From the NCBI GenBank assembly GCA_014872815.1, contig WKFK01000002.1:1-64000 (forward strand): 64,000 bases of DNA. The letters run 5' to 3'. The notes beneath the pieces were generated by a model. That model made no database searches. It saw only the letters and a program-made list of their open reading frames with translations, and had not been told where the DNA came from. The position numbers were made by a program, and so were the translations under genes. This stretch comes from Paracoccaceae bacterium (lineage in GTDB: Bacteria > Pseudomonadota > Alphaproteobacteria > Rhodobacterales > Rhodobacteraceae). Position 1 is the first letter of the stretch. The number at the start of each line of letters is the position of its first letter. Below, piece by piece: positions 42,274 to 51,256 of the stretch.

Positions 42274-43584
42274 ATGGGATCTACAGTTACCGAGACGGGA
42301 GACACTACCGGCCTCCCGTCAAGCATCCAAAAACCGCTTTTAATGGGATTTTGGAGCGTCCTTATCGTGGTGCTGGGTTTTGTCGCTTGGGCGGTTTTCG
42401 CCCCGTTGTCGACGTCGATCCCTGCGATGGGGCACCTTAATGCCCAAAAGCCAAGCTACGACATTCAGCATCCGTTTGGTGGCAAGATTTCCCATGTTTA
42501 CGTTGCCCCCCACATGCAGGTGCAAAAAGGGCAGGTTTTATTGAGATTGGACGTCGAAGACGTGAGAGCAGAACATCAGCAGATTCAGGCTGCTCTAACC
42601 CCCATGCAAGAGGAGCGAACAGCCCTGCAATCCGCGTTGCTTGGCACCTTACCGGACGGAAACCAATCAAAGATCGGTCCGCAAGCTCGGCTCGCATTGG
42701 ATCGCATGAAAAATATGCAAGATGCGCTTATTTTGCGGGAGGAAATGAACCGGCAGCTGGAAATCACGCTACATGACCGCGCCGCAAATTTGCAGACAAG
42801 CATGTCCTTTCTGGAGGCACGACGCCAATCAATGCAAGCGCGACTGGCGCGCTACACCACATTAGCCGATCAGGGGGCGCTACGCGTGGCCGAGACGGAT
42901 GCGCTGAAGGAAAACATTCTGGAAGTGGAAGCCAGCTTATCCCGAGAACAGGCTGAACTAGCAGCGCTCGAAAGTCAGGCCACGCAGGCAAAGCTGCAAA
43001 CGGAGCAGGAAAAACTGCAATTTCGTCAAAAAATCTTGGACCGTTTGGCCCAACTGGAAGAGGCGATTCCGAAATTGCGGTTGCAGGCATTACGCCTGTC
43101 AGCCGAGATTGAACATGCCGATATTCGCGCTCCTGATGATGGCGTTGTAACGTCGCTAAAGTATGATACGGCCGCAATGGTGGTCGGCAGGGGCGACACA
43201 GTGCTAACACTTGCGCGCGCGACTGCGGCGCTTGACGTCGCCTTTGTCGCCACGCCCCAAACCATCGATCAATTGCACGTTGGGATGCAGGGGGTCCTGA
43301 CCGTGACCAGCCTGCCACAACGCCAACACCCGAAAGTCCGCGTGACCATTTCCGCACTATCGCCAGAGGCTCGACGCGATCGCGACGGTCGCATTCTCGG
43401 GTATGACGGGATCGCAATTATGAATCCAAATGATCGGCACGCTCTTCAAGAGGAACTTGGCGACAATCTTTCACTCAGCACGGACATGCCGGTGCATCTT
43501 GTTTTTACCGGGCGTCAAATGACCTTTGGGGATTACCTGATCGAGCCTTTCTGGGCTTTCCTAAGACAAGCGATGCAAGATTAA
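42274..43584 (+). CDS. HlyD-family periplasmic adaptor (membrane fusion) protein
   Basis: The roughly 436-residue protein has one N-terminal membrane segment (LLMGFWSVLIVVLGFVAWAVFAPLSTSIPAMG), a lipoyl-like half (HPFGGKISHVYVAPHMQVQKGQVLLRLD), a long alpha-helical hairpin (about 85-270) and the second half with IRAPDDGVVTSLKYDTAAMVV and a beta-barrel region. It links the ABC exporter to an outer-membrane channel. A TolC-type channel gene is not in the window. ATG 42274 and TTG 42268 are both possible starts, within or just after the transporter stop. Confidence 0.92.
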   Translation: MGSTVTETGDTTGLPSSIQKPLLMGFWSVLIVVLGFVAWAVFAPLSTSIPAMGHLNAQKPSYDIQHPFGGKISHVYVAPHMQVQKGQVLLRLDVEDVRAEHQQIQAALTPMQEERTALQSALLGTLPDGNQSKIGPQARLALDRMKNMQDALILREEMNRQLEITLHDRAANLQTSMSFLEARRQSMQARLARYTTLADQGALRVAETDALKENILEVEASLSREQAELAALESQATQAKLQTEQEKLQFRQKILDRLAQLEEAIPKLRLQALRLSAEIEHADIRAPDDGVVTSLKYDTAAMVVGRGDTVLTLARATAALDVAFVATPQTIDQLHVGMQGVLTVTSLPQRQHPKVRVTISALSPEARRDRDGRILGYDGIAIMNPNDRHALQEELGDNLSLSTDMPVHLVFTGRQMTFGDYLIEPFWAFLRQAMQD

Positions 43585-43716
43585 CATGACGCGGCAGGCA
43601 ACGGTCACTCCAGCGTGTCATTGATATGTGCGTACTCGTTTCAGCGGGAAAGGTGACTTCAAATTCCCCGAGGCAACTGACTTGCGATGCGGCTTGCCGG
43701 CGCATAGCACTTACAC

Positions 43717-44151
43717 ATGCGCTTGCTCCTTAAACTTTCGAACCTGTCCTTGCTCGTTCTCTTTCCCATCGCATGGTTTGCCCCTCTGATGCGCGCAGGC
43801 TTGTTACCGCTTTTTGGTCTCAGTGAGATCTCTATTGTGTCTGGCCTGCAATCACTGTGGGACACAGATGTGGCGCTGGCGTTGCTGGTCACGTTTCTGG
43901 CGATTTTTGCGCCCTATTTGAAAGTTATCGGCGTGTCCTTGATCCAATTCGGCTTGATGCGGCGCAAGGTACTGCCGGTTTTGGAGTGGCTCGGCAAGTT
44001 GGCGATGGCAGATGTGTTCCTGATCGCGCTTTATATTGTGCTGGTGAAGGGCGCAGGCCATGTCACGGTGGAAACCGGCTGGGGACTTTATCTTTTCACG
44101 GCCTGTGTTTTGGCCTCATTGGCGATTAGTCATTTGACCCGCAAGCGGTAG
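43717..44151 (+). CDS. PqiA-family (paraquat-inducible protein A) membrane protein
   Basis: The 144-residue protein has about four membrane segments and matches one PqiA unit: PLFGLSEISIVSGLQSLWDTDVALALLVTFLAIFAPYLKVIGV and LEWLGKLAMADVFLIALYIVLVKGAG. PqiA proteins work with MCE proteins in lipid trafficking; a functional link with the mlaEF genes about 6 kb upstream is plausible, because the RTX operon separates them here. It ends just before radA (overlapping frames at 44149-44151). Confidence 0.82.
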   Translation: MRLLLKLSNLSLLVLFPIAWFAPLMRAGLLPLFGLSEISIVSGLQSLWDTDVALALLVTFLAIFAPYLKVIGVSLIQFGLMRRKVLPVLEWLGKLAMADVFLIALYIVLVKGAGHVTVETGWGLYLFTACVLASLAISHLTRKR

Positions 44152-44168
44152 TGGGCCAAAACGAGAAC

Positions 44169-45536
44169 ATGGCAAAGAGCAAAACCCAATTCAGCTGCTC
44201 CAGTTGTGGCGCGCAGTTTTCAAAATGGTCCGGCCGGTGTGAAGGCTGTGGCGAGTGGAACACCATTGTGGAAGAGGCGCCATTTGGCGCCGGCCCGGCA
44301 GGATCATCACTCGGCACCGCCAAGGGGCGGCGCATTGAGCTGTCGGACCTTCGCACGGAAGAGGCCCCGCCCCCGCGCACGATGAGCAACGTCAAAGAGC
44401 TCGACCGGGTACTTGGCGGCGGATTGGTGCCAGCAAGCGCCATTCTGGTGGGCGGCGATCCGGGCATCGGGAAATCCACACTTTTGCTGCAAGCGGCGGC
44501 GCGGTTTGCCCGCCAAGGTGTAAAAACCATCTATGTCAGCGGCGAGGAAGCCAGCGCGCAGGTGCGCATGCGGGCGCAGCGATTGGGATTGACCGAAAGC
44601 CCGGTGTTGCTCGCGGCAGATACCAATTTGCGAGATATTCTGACCACGTTGGAAGCTGAGAAACCACAGCTGGCCATTATCGACTCGATCCAGACCATGT
44701 GGAGCGACTCTGTGGCGAGTGCGCCGGGCTCCGTCAGTCAGGTGCGGGCCGCAGCGCATGAGTTGACGGCTTTTGCCAAGCGCAAGGGCATGGCGATTGT
44801 TCTGGTGGGGCATGTGACCAAAGAAGGACAGATTGCGGGCCCCCGCGTTGTAGAACATATGGTCGATACAGTGCTCTATTTCGAAGGCGAGCGCGGACAT
44901 CAGTTCCGGATTTTGCGCGCGGTCAAAAACCGCTTTGGCCCCGCAGATGAAATCGGTGTGTTTGAAATGACCGGGCGCGGGCTGGCGGAGGTTGGCAACC
45001 CAAGCGCCTTGTTTTTGGCAGACCGTGGTGCGCCCAGCCCGGGCAGCGTGGTTTTTGCCGGGATCGAAGGCACACGACCGGTGTTGATCGAATTGCAAGC
45101 GTTGGTGGCGCCGTCGCCACACAGCCAGTCGCGCCGCACGGTGGTGGGCTGGGACAGCGGGCGGCTGGCGATGATTCTCGCCGTGTTAGAATCACGCTGC
45201 GGAATTCCCTTTGCCGGGCTCGATGTGTACCTAAATGTCGCCGGCGGCATGAAGATTTCCGAACCGGCGGCGGACCTCGCCGTGGCCTGTGCGCTGATCT
45301 CCGCGCGTGAGGACAGTGCGCTTCCTGCGGAGACCGTGGTTTTTGGCGAAATCAGCCTCTCAGGCGCGCTGCGATCGGTCAGTCAGACGGAAAATAGGTT
45401 GAAAGAAGCCCAAAAACTTGGTTTCACGTCGGCAATCGCTCCGAAAGGTGGCAAGTCCGCAACGGTTGATGGGATCAATCTCAACCGTATTGGGGATTTG
45501 GCAAGCTTTGTGGGAGAGGTATTCGGAGCGGGCTAA
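44169..45536 (+). CDS. radA: DNA repair protein RadA
   Basis: The 455-residue protein has the C4 zinc finger (CSSCGAQF ... CEGCGEW, about 10-29), the RecA-like core with Walker A GGDPGIGKSTLLLQ (about 90-103), the RadA-specific KNRFG motif (about 253-257) and the C-terminal Lon-like domain (GLDVYLNVAGGMKISEPAADLA). RadA promotes branch migration during homologous recombination. I use the ATG at 44169, since MAKSKTQFSCSSCG matches the family start; GTG 44151 lies in the pqiA stop. The next gene begins 60 nt after its stop. Confidence 0.95.
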   Translation: MAKSKTQFSCSSCGAQFSKWSGRCEGCGEWNTIVEEAPFGAGPAGSSLGTAKGRRIELSDLRTEEAPPPRTMSNVKELDRVLGGGLVPASAILVGGDPGIGKSTLLLQAAARFARQGVKTIYVSGEEASAQVRMRAQRLGLTESPVLLAADTNLRDILTTLEAEKPQLAIIDSIQTMWSDSVASAPGSVSQVRAAAHELTAFAKRKGMAIVLVGHVTKEGQIAGPRVVEHMVDTVLYFEGERGHQFRILRAVKNRFGPADEIGVFEMTGRGLAEVGNPSALFLADRGAPSPGSVVFAGIEGTRPVLIELQALVAPSPHSQSRRTVVGWDSGRLAMILAVLESRCGIPFAGLDVYLNVAGGMKISEPAADLAVACALISAREDSALPAETVVFGEISLSGALRSVSQTENRLKEAQKLGFTSAIAPKGGKSATVDGINLNRIGDLASFVGEVFGAG

Positions 45537-45596
45537 CAGGCCGACAGTTAAAAGAGTAGAATTCTGGCCGGGGGCGGTCGAAGGGGACGAGAATAC

Positions 45597-46151
45597 ATGG
45601 AAGGCTTCACAATTATTGATGCCGTGGTCGCGGGCGTGATCATCATTTCCGCGCTGCTGGCATACAGTCGCGGTGTTGTGCGCGAAGGCATGGCCATCGC
45701 AGGATGGATCGCAGCGGCCGTTTTGGCCTTTATGTTTGCAGGCACCCTGCAACCGATGGTCAAAGAGATTCCGGTTCTAGGACCATACCTGACGGACAGC
45801 TGTGAACTGTCGATCATCGCGGCCTTTGCAGGCGTCTTTGCGCTGGCCTTGATTGTGGTCTCACTGTTCACGCCTCTGTTTTCCTCGATTGTGCAGCGCT
45901 CTGCACTTGGCGGTATTGATCAAGGGCTTGGCTTCATCTTCGGGGTGCTGCGCGGCATCCTGCTCGTGGCGATTGCCTTCTTTGTTTATGAAACCGTGAT
46001 CACCAGCCAGTCTGTGGCGATGGTCGATGACAGCCGCTCTGCTGCTGTTTTCAGCCGCATTACCCGTCAAATTGATGATCGCGACCCGCAGCAGGCTCTC
46101 GGTTGGATCACCACCCAGTACGAAGAGTTGGTTGGCGTCTGCGAACAATAA
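45597..46151 (+). CDS. cvpA: CvpA-family membrane protein
   Basis: The 184-residue protein has about four membrane segments and the CvpA features IDAVVAGVIIISALLAYSRGVVREGMAIAGWIAAA and LGGIDQGLGFIFGVLRGILLV. CvpA is needed for colicin V export in E. coli and is implicated in envelope stress; its biochemical role is not clear. It is usually next to purF, but here three small transcription units lie between them. A terminator follows. Confidence 0.92.
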   Translation: MEGFTIIDAVVAGVIIISALLAYSRGVVREGMAIAGWIAAAVLAFMFAGTLQPMVKEIPVLGPYLTDSCELSIIAAFAGVFALALIVVSLFTPLFSSIVQRSALGGIDQGLGFIFGVLRGILLVAIAFFVYETVITSQSVAMVDDSRSAAVFSRITRQIDDRDPQQALGWITTQYEELVGVCEQ

Positions 46152-46174
46152 GCGCGACCAGCTCAGAAACGCTC

Positions 46175-46205
46175 AAGCCCGCGCCACATGGTTGCGGGCT
46201 TTTTG
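46175..46205 (+). terminator. Terminator after cvpA
   Basis: AAGCCCGC (46175-46182) pairs with GCGGGCTT (46194-46201) and is followed by further T residues, 24 nt after the cvpA stop. Confidence 0.85.
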
Positions 46206-46286
46206 CTGCGCGATGACCTGCACCCTTGTTTGCGGGTCACCTGAGGGCTACCGTCACAAAAAGCGGAATGTTTTGGCAGCCTTACC

Positions 46287-47549
46287 ATGCGACTTTGGAT
46301 ATTCATCACCACATTGAGCCTCGCATTTTGTGTGTCGATGGTGCTGTATTTGTTGCTTCCACCCGACCGGCTCAAACTGGCGGCTGGCACACAGGGCGGC
46401 GCCTACACTCTGATGGCGGAGCGCTATCAGAAGATACTGGCCCGAGACGGAATTGACGTGCAGATCGTGCACACCAACGGATCCGTGGATAATGCGGAAC
46501 TGATCTCCAAAGGTTTGGTGGATGCTGCATTCTTGCAGGCAGGCGTCGGTGTTGCAGATGGCACAGCCGAAGCCATCGGCGGCGTGTTCTATGAGCCGAT
46601 GATTTTCCTAGCCCACAGCGGGCACGACATCCCGACCAACCCAGCGCTGTGGCGGGGCCTGACAATTGCGGCAGGCAAACGCGGGTCAGGCACGGCTGTG
46701 GCTTTTGCGGATTTTCAGAACGCCGTTGGCATGGAGCAGAATGCAAATACCCTGGTTGATCTCGGCTTTTCGCAAGCGATTTTTGCCCTGCGCGCCGGGG
46801 AAATTGATATGGCCTTTTTTGTCAGCAGCATTGAAGCGCCGTATTTGCGGCAGGCGTTTGGCTATGAAGACATCGACATTCTGCGCCTGTCGTACACGGA
46901 TGCAATTGCCCGGCACCTGGACTACGCCGATCTTGTGGAGGTGCCGACTGGAGGTGTGTCCTTAAATCCGGTGCAACCAAGCGAAGCCCGGCAACTTTTG
47001 GCACTTAAAGCCCAATTGGTTATTGAGCCCAAGTTGCACCCTGCCCTTGTAAACCGGCTGACAATGGCAGCCAAAGAACTTCATCGCGGACATGACGTGC
47101 TGACACCCCGCGGGACATTTCCAGAGCCACGGGGCATTGGTATTCCTGAAAACAATGTGGCGCGTCAACTGATCGAGGATGGGCCAAGCACATGGCACAA
47201 CCTGTTGCCGTATTGGATGGCGGCCCAGGTCAATCGTGTCTTTCTGCTGACCTTACCAATTCTGTTTCTGCTGCTCCCGCTGTTGCGGGTCTTACCGATG
47301 GTCTATGCCTATTTCCGAGGCTGGCAGGTGTGGAAACACTATGGCCGCATTCGCGAAATTGAGGCCCAGATGGGCCCCATGTGTACCGCGGCGGAACTGG
47401 CAGGCATGTCCGAAGAGCTGGACGAGGTAGATCACCGTATTTCGCAACTAAAACTGCCGCCAGCCTATCGACAGACGGCGTACCACGCGCGCATGCACAT
47501 TGATTTGGTACAGAAACGCATCAAACATCTGGAAACGCAGCTGAGTTGA
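46287..47549 (+). CDS. TAXI-family solute-binding protein with C-terminal membrane segment
   Basis: The 420-residue protein has an N-terminal membrane segment or signal (about 1-26), then a TAXI (TRAP-associated) binding domain: LKLAAGTQGGAYTLMAERYQKIL, IVHTNGSVDNAELISKGLVDAAFLQ and ALRAGEIDMAFFVSS. After about residue 305 comes another hydrophobic stretch (VNRVFLLTLPILFLLLPLLRVLPMVYAYF) and a charged, coiled tail (REIEAQMG ... KRIKHLETQLS). The binding domain would be periplasmic and the tail cytoplasmic. No TRAP membrane subunits are near, so it may be a sensor or adaptor rather than a transport component. Confidence 0.85.
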   Translation: MRLWIFITTLSLAFCVSMVLYLLLPPDRLKLAAGTQGGAYTLMAERYQKILARDGIDVQIVHTNGSVDNAELISKGLVDAAFLQAGVGVADGTAEAIGGVFYEPMIFLAHSGHDIPTNPALWRGLTIAAGKRGSGTAVAFADFQNAVGMEQNANTLVDLGFSQAIFALRAGEIDMAFFVSSIEAPYLRQAFGYEDIDILRLSYTDAIARHLDYADLVEVPTGGVSLNPVQPSEARQLLALKAQLVIEPKLHPALVNRLTMAAKELHRGHDVLTPRGTFPEPRGIGIPENNVARQLIEDGPSTWHNLLPYWMAAQVNRVFLLTLPILFLLLPLLRVLPMVYAYFRGWQVWKHYGRIREIEAQMGPMCTAAELAGMSEELDEVDHRISQLKLPPAYRQTAYHARMHIDLVQKRIKHLETQLS

Positions 47550-47570
47550 GCTGCACGCAAGGAGTAAATC

Positions 47571-47846
47571 ATGGACGGCACAACGGAAGCGCAATTGTTC
47601 TCGGGAATTTTCAGCGCGGTGATTATTGGAGGCTTGGCCGGATGGCTCGCTGGTAAAATTGTACAAGGCGGCGGATTTGGCCTTGTGGGCAACGTCATCC
47701 TTGGGATTGGCGGGGCGATCTTGGCGAATTTTGTTATGCCTGTTTTGGGGTTTTCCTTTGGCGGTGGTTTCTTCAGCTCAGTGTTTCAATCGATGCTGGG
47801 CGCGGCGGTGGTGCTTGTTTTGATCCGTATCGTGAAGAAGGTTTGA
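47571..47846 (+). CDS. GlsB/YeaQ/YmgE-family small membrane protein
   Basis: The 91-residue protein is glycine-rich with three membrane segments and the family opening IIGGLAGWLAGKIVQGGGFGLVGNVILGIGGA. Such proteins are labelled transglycosylase-associated, but no enzymatic role is known; they are often stress-induced. An AAGGAG ribosome site precedes the ATG. It follows the TAXI gene by 21 nt, so the two may be cotranscribed. Confidence 0.9.
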   Translation: MDGTTEAQLFSGIFSAVIIGGLAGWLAGKIVQGGGFGLVGNVILGIGGAILANFVMPVLGFSFGGGFFSSVFQSMLGAAVVLVLIRIVKKV

Positions 47847-47852
47847 TGGTCT

Positions 47853-48392
47853 GTGAATGGTAATAAAGTGCGGTCGCGGTTAGGCATGTGGCTAAGAACA
47901 GTATTTGGGAGCGTTCTGCTACTTTTGCAGACTTCGATTTCCCAAGCAGACACTGGAAACTTTCTGCATCCGGATTATGGCAGCCTCGGCGCGGGTGTGG
48001 TCGTTGCAACCGGGGACGTGGAAATTGTGACCGATCAGGACACCATCGACGGGGAAGTGCTGTCTGGTGTGGCAACCACATTGGATGTTGTCGATGACAG
48101 TGGCTTTGTTCCGGCGAAAATCGGCACGTCGTTTGGTGTGGTACTGTATGTCAAAAAGCCTATGGAACAGGTCCCGCTTATGGCGACCGTGACACATCCG
48201 CCGATGGGATCAGAAGGCCGCGTCCTTCAAACCTGGCCCGTGCGCACCCCTCAGTGGGGCGCGGCGCTCTATGTAGGCTATACTCTGGAAGACCCTTTTG
48301 AGCTTGTTCCCGGGGATTGGACGTTCCGGCTTTATGATGGCGCCACCCAGATTATGGAGCATAGGTTCGAAGTATTATCACCCCAAAGCTAG
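47853..48392 (+). CDS. Secreted DUF3859-like protein
   Basis: The 179-residue product has a basic N terminus and hydrophobic core (MWLRTVFGSVLLLLQTSISQA) that reads as a signal peptide, then a beta-rich domain (IGTSFGVVLYVKKP ... VTHPPMG ... YTLEDPFELVPGDWTFRLYDGATQIMEHRFEV) resembling DUF3859. The function is unknown. GTG 47853 and ATG 47886 are both possible starts; the latter gives a tidier signal peptide. It follows the small membrane protein by only 6 nt. A short hairpin (AGGCGG/CCGCCT, 48394-48412) lies just after the stop. Confidence 0.7.
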   Translation: MNGNKVRSRLGMWLRTVFGSVLLLLQTSISQADTGNFLHPDYGSLGAGVVVATGDVEIVTDQDTIDGEVLSGVATTLDVVDDSGFVPAKIGTSFGVVLYVKKPMEQVPLMATVTHPPMGSEGRVLQTWPVRTPQWGAALYVGYTLEDPFELVPGDWTFRLYDGATQIMEHRFEVLSPQS

Positions 48393-48664
48393 AAGGCGGG
48401 AAATGGCCGCCTAAATTGTTTCGCGCAGCTTTTGTGATCCTTTCGTGACATGCGGTGCACAAGCCCTTATGAGAGGCCGTAGCACGAGAACAGGATTCGG
48501 AGCCTCCCTGTGGACAGTGGTTTTTCCCACCCTTTCAGCTGGCGCAGACTGCGCACCGAGAAGGCTTGTCTACCTGCGAAGCGCCCGTCCACGACCAACA
48601 CCTATGGTGCCTCGCCGTGCAACCTCACTCACATTAGCCTAACCTGACGAAGGGAGCCCTGACC
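48393..48664. other. Spacer before purF
   Basis: This 272-nt spacer holds a short hairpin at 48394-48412 and presumably the purF promoter. A 65-codon open frame at 48445 has no ribosome site or family features, and I do not call it a gene. I looked for a PurR-like or purine riboswitch pattern by eye and saw none. Confidence 0.5.
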
Positions 48665-50194
48665 GTGTGCGGAATTTTGGGGATCGCCAACCGAAACCAT
48701 GACGTCTTTGGAGAGATCTATGATGGTCTTTTGATGTTGCAGCACCGGGGGCAGGATGCCTCTGGCGTGGTGACTTACACTGGCGGCTTCTTTCGTGAAC
48801 GCAAAGCCAACGGCTTGGTCAAAGACGTGTTTCAGCCGTCTGATGCTGAGACCCTGACGGGCCGCATTGGCATGGGCCATGTGCGCTACCCAACGGCGGG
48901 CAGCCTGTCTGCCTCTGAAGCGCAACCGTTTTTTGTGAACGCGCCTTATGGCATTTACTTGGTGCACAACGGCAATATCACCAACACCGAGGCGCAGCGT
49001 GAAAAGGTGACTGGCAAGTACTCCCGTCATCTGCGGACCACTTCTGACAGTGAAATCCTGCTCAACGTTTTGGCCGACAAAGTGGCCGATGCGATCAAAG
49101 TGAACGGCAGCGCCGATGCAATCCGCAACATCTTTGCCGGTGTGAAGATGACCATGGAGCGCGTGCAAGGCGCCTATTCCGTGGTTTGCTTGATTGCCGG
49201 TGTCGGTATGCTGGCCTTCCGCGATCCGCACGGCATCCGCCCTTTGTCGGTGGCAAAGCGTGAGGCAGAGGGGGATGGTGACGATTATGCCTTTGCCTCT
49301 GAGGATGTGGCTTTTGGCATCAATGGCTTTGAAAAGCTGCGCGACGTGAAACCGGGCGAAGCCTTGTTGGTGGATCTGGACGGCAAGCTGCATGAGTTTC
49401 AAGCGGTCGAGGGTAAGCTGACGCCGTGTATTTTTGAATACGTCTATCTCGCCCGCCCAGACAGTGTTTTGGACGGGGTCTCGGTGTATCAGTCGCAAAT
49501 CCGCATGGGCAAAACGCTTGCCAAACAGGTGCAAGAGAGCGGGTTGGACATCGATGCGATTATTCCGGTGCCAGACAGCGCGCGCCCAGTGGCGCTGGAG
49601 GTGAGCAACATCACCGGTATCCGCTATCGGGAGGCACTGGTGAAAAACCGCTACGTGGGCCGGACGTTTATTATGCCGGGTCAGGAAGAGCGTCAGAAGT
49701 CCGTACGCCGGAAGCTGAACGCCATCCCACGTGAGATGGAAGGCCGCAACATCCTGTTGATTGACGACAGCATTGTGCGCGGCAACACCATCAAAAAGAT
49801 CGTGCAGATGTGCCGTGAGGCCGGTGCCAAGAAGGTCTACATTGCGTCGGCTTCCCCACCCGTGTCGCACCCCAACGTCTATGGCATCGACATGCCGACC
49901 ACGCATGAGCTGATTGCCAATGGCATGAGCGTTGAGGAAATCCGCCAAGAGTTGGGGGCAGATGCGCTGTTCTATCAAAAGCTTGAAGACCTGATCTGGG
50001 CGGCCAAGGAAGGCAACCCGGAGATTGAACGGTTCGATTGCTCCTGCTTTGACGGCAACTACATCACCGGTGGCGTGACGCCGGAGTATCTGGCCGCGCT
50101 CGAAGGCAGCAGCCGGGTGAGCAAGAAGATCGAAGAGGCTCCAACGCCCGGCGCAAGCTGGAACGGTGCCACTTTGGCAACCTCTCAGGGGTGA
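48665..50194 (+). CDS. purF: Amidophosphoribosyltransferase
   Basis: The 509-residue enzyme makes phosphoribosylamine, the first committed step of purine synthesis. It starts at GTG, and the next codon is the catalytic cysteine (CGILGIAN) exposed when the initiator is removed. The glutaminase domain has LQHRGQDASGV, GMGHVRYPT and HNGNITN; the transferase domain has the PRPP motif NILLIDDSIVRGNT (about 359-372) and ASASPPV. The ribosome site AAGGGAG precedes the GTG. The next gene follows by 4 nt. Confidence 0.96.
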   Translation: MCGILGIANRNHDVFGEIYDGLLMLQHRGQDASGVVTYTGGFFRERKANGLVKDVFQPSDAETLTGRIGMGHVRYPTAGSLSASEAQPFFVNAPYGIYLVHNGNITNTEAQREKVTGKYSRHLRTTSDSEILLNVLADKVADAIKVNGSADAIRNIFAGVKMTMERVQGAYSVVCLIAGVGMLAFRDPHGIRPLSVAKREAEGDGDDYAFASEDVAFGINGFEKLRDVKPGEALLVDLDGKLHEFQAVEGKLTPCIFEYVYLARPDSVLDGVSVYQSQIRMGKTLAKQVQESGLDIDAIIPVPDSARPVALEVSNITGIRYREALVKNRYVGRTFIMPGQEERQKSVRRKLNAIPREMEGRNILLIDDSIVRGNTIKKIVQMCREAGAKKVYIASASPPVSHPNVYGIDMPTTHELIANGMSVEEIRQELGADALFYQKLEDLIWAAKEGNPEIERFDCSCFDGNYITGGVTPEYLAALEGSSRVSKKIEEAPTPGASWNGATLATSQG

Positions 50195-50198
50195 GCGC

Positions 50199-50762
50199 GT
50201 GAACCTGCTGGCGCTTGATAGCCGCTGGCAGCGGTTGAACGATCCCACCTACGCCTGCAAATGTTGTGGGCGCAGTTTTGGCGGCCTCGTCGATATGGGC
50301 TTTGGGCAACCGGACTGCTGGCCGCATGGCGCCTTAACAGACGGCGACACCCTGACGGTGGGCGACGATGTATTGACCGCCGACCTGTGTGTGTTTGACG
50401 ATCTGCGCTTTGTCCATTGTGTCGTCCCCCTGCCCATTCGCGGCAGCGACGAGGTTTTTCTGTTCGGCGTATGGGCCAGCCTATCATTGGAAGACTTCAA
50501 AGCCTACGTGCTGGATGCAACAGGCGAGAAAACCGGCTTTGCAGGTGCTGCGGCCTGGTTGATGAATGACCTGCCGTTGTTTGAAAACGACGAGCCTTTG
50601 GAGTGTAGCTTAAAACCCGCAGAATCAGACGCGGAAAGGCCTCGGCTTATGGCCACTTCCGGGCCTTTGGCACAAGCACAGGCGGAAGGTATTTCCTTCG
50701 ATCAACTTCTTGAAATTTACGCGGCATGCGGCGAGGACCTGCGTCCGCACCTGATGGGCTGA
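50199..50762 (+). CDS. DUF2199-like protein
   Basis: From the GTG at 50199 the protein has 187 residues. It opens with a zinc-ribbon-like CKCCGRSFGGL and continues GFGQPDCWP, LCVFDDLRFVHCVVPLPIRGS and FGVWASLSLEDF, the pattern of DUF2199. The function is unknown. It overlaps no other gene but lies 4 nt behind purF and may be translated from the same message. A frame from 50166 extends into purF and is less likely. Confidence 0.75.
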   Translation: MNLLALDSRWQRLNDPTYACKCCGRSFGGLVDMGFGQPDCWPHGALTDGDTLTVGDDVLTADLCVFDDLRFVHCVVPLPIRGSDEVFLFGVWASLSLEDFKAYVLDATGEKTGFAGAAAWLMNDLPLFENDEPLECSLKPAESDAERPRLMATSGPLAQAQAEGISFDQLLEIYAACGEDLRPHLMG

Positions 50763-50901
50763 AATCCGCCGCATTTGCCTTTTTTGTTTGGCAATCGACC
50801 GCCTGTTTAGCGGTCCTTAACTATAAATGCGCTACGCCTGTCTGGCGGCTCATGTCCCTCCGACTATATAGCCGCCACTGCTCACAAACACAGGCAATCT
50901 C

Positions 50902-51159
50902 ATGTCCTCTAAGACCCCCGCTCACGTGGCCGCGCAGGCCACGCAATCCGGTGTGCTGAAAAACCGCTCCCGCCTGACCCTCATCGGTGTGATGGGCAGC
51001 CCCAAGAATCCGCGCGCGCTTTTGATGACCGCGGGCGGCAAGACGCTGCGCGTTGAACTGGGGGATCGTACGCCTTCAGGCAAAGTGGTGGCCATCGGCG
51101 AAGACAACATCGTGCTCAACGCCGGTCATGGCACCACGCGCCTGTCCATGCCAAACTAG
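50902..51159 (+). CDS. Small protein resembling a GspC/PilP-type domain
   Basis: The 85-residue protein is basic, with a disordered start and one beta-rich module: LTLIGVMGSPKNPRALLMTAGGKTLRVELGDRTPSGKVVAIGEDNIVLNAGHGTTRLSMP. The pattern of a property-value stretch, a Gly-Asp turn and I-x-x-D/N-x-V-x-L is like the homology region of GspC or PilP in secretion and pilus systems, but no such system lies here and there is no membrane segment. It is conserved-looking but unassigned. It has its own promoter region in 50763-50901. Confidence 0.6.
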   Translation: MSSKTPAHVAAQATQSGVLKNRSRLTLIGVMGSPKNPRALLMTAGGKTLRVELGDRTPSGKVVAIGEDNIVLNAGHGTTRLSMPN

Positions 51160-51256
51160 GACGGTACGTAGCATCGGGCGAAACTTGTGTTCGCCCAGCA
51201 CCTGCGACGCGCTTGCCCCTTGACGTTAAGCCGCTTTGGCCGCATTGCATCGGCCT

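Noticed and set aside
48445-48642. A 65-codon frame in the purF leader
   Set aside because: There is no ribosome site, no recognisable sequence and a skewed Arg/Pro composition.
48629-50248. A 539-codon open frame antisense to purF
   Set aside because: It mirrors purF almost exactly; long antisense frames arise from GC-rich codon use. It has no family motifs or ribosome site.
51176-51196. GGGCGAA/TTCGCCC hairpin after the 85-residue gene
   Set aside because: The stem is only 7 bp with no T-run; it could end transcription weakly but is not distinctive.
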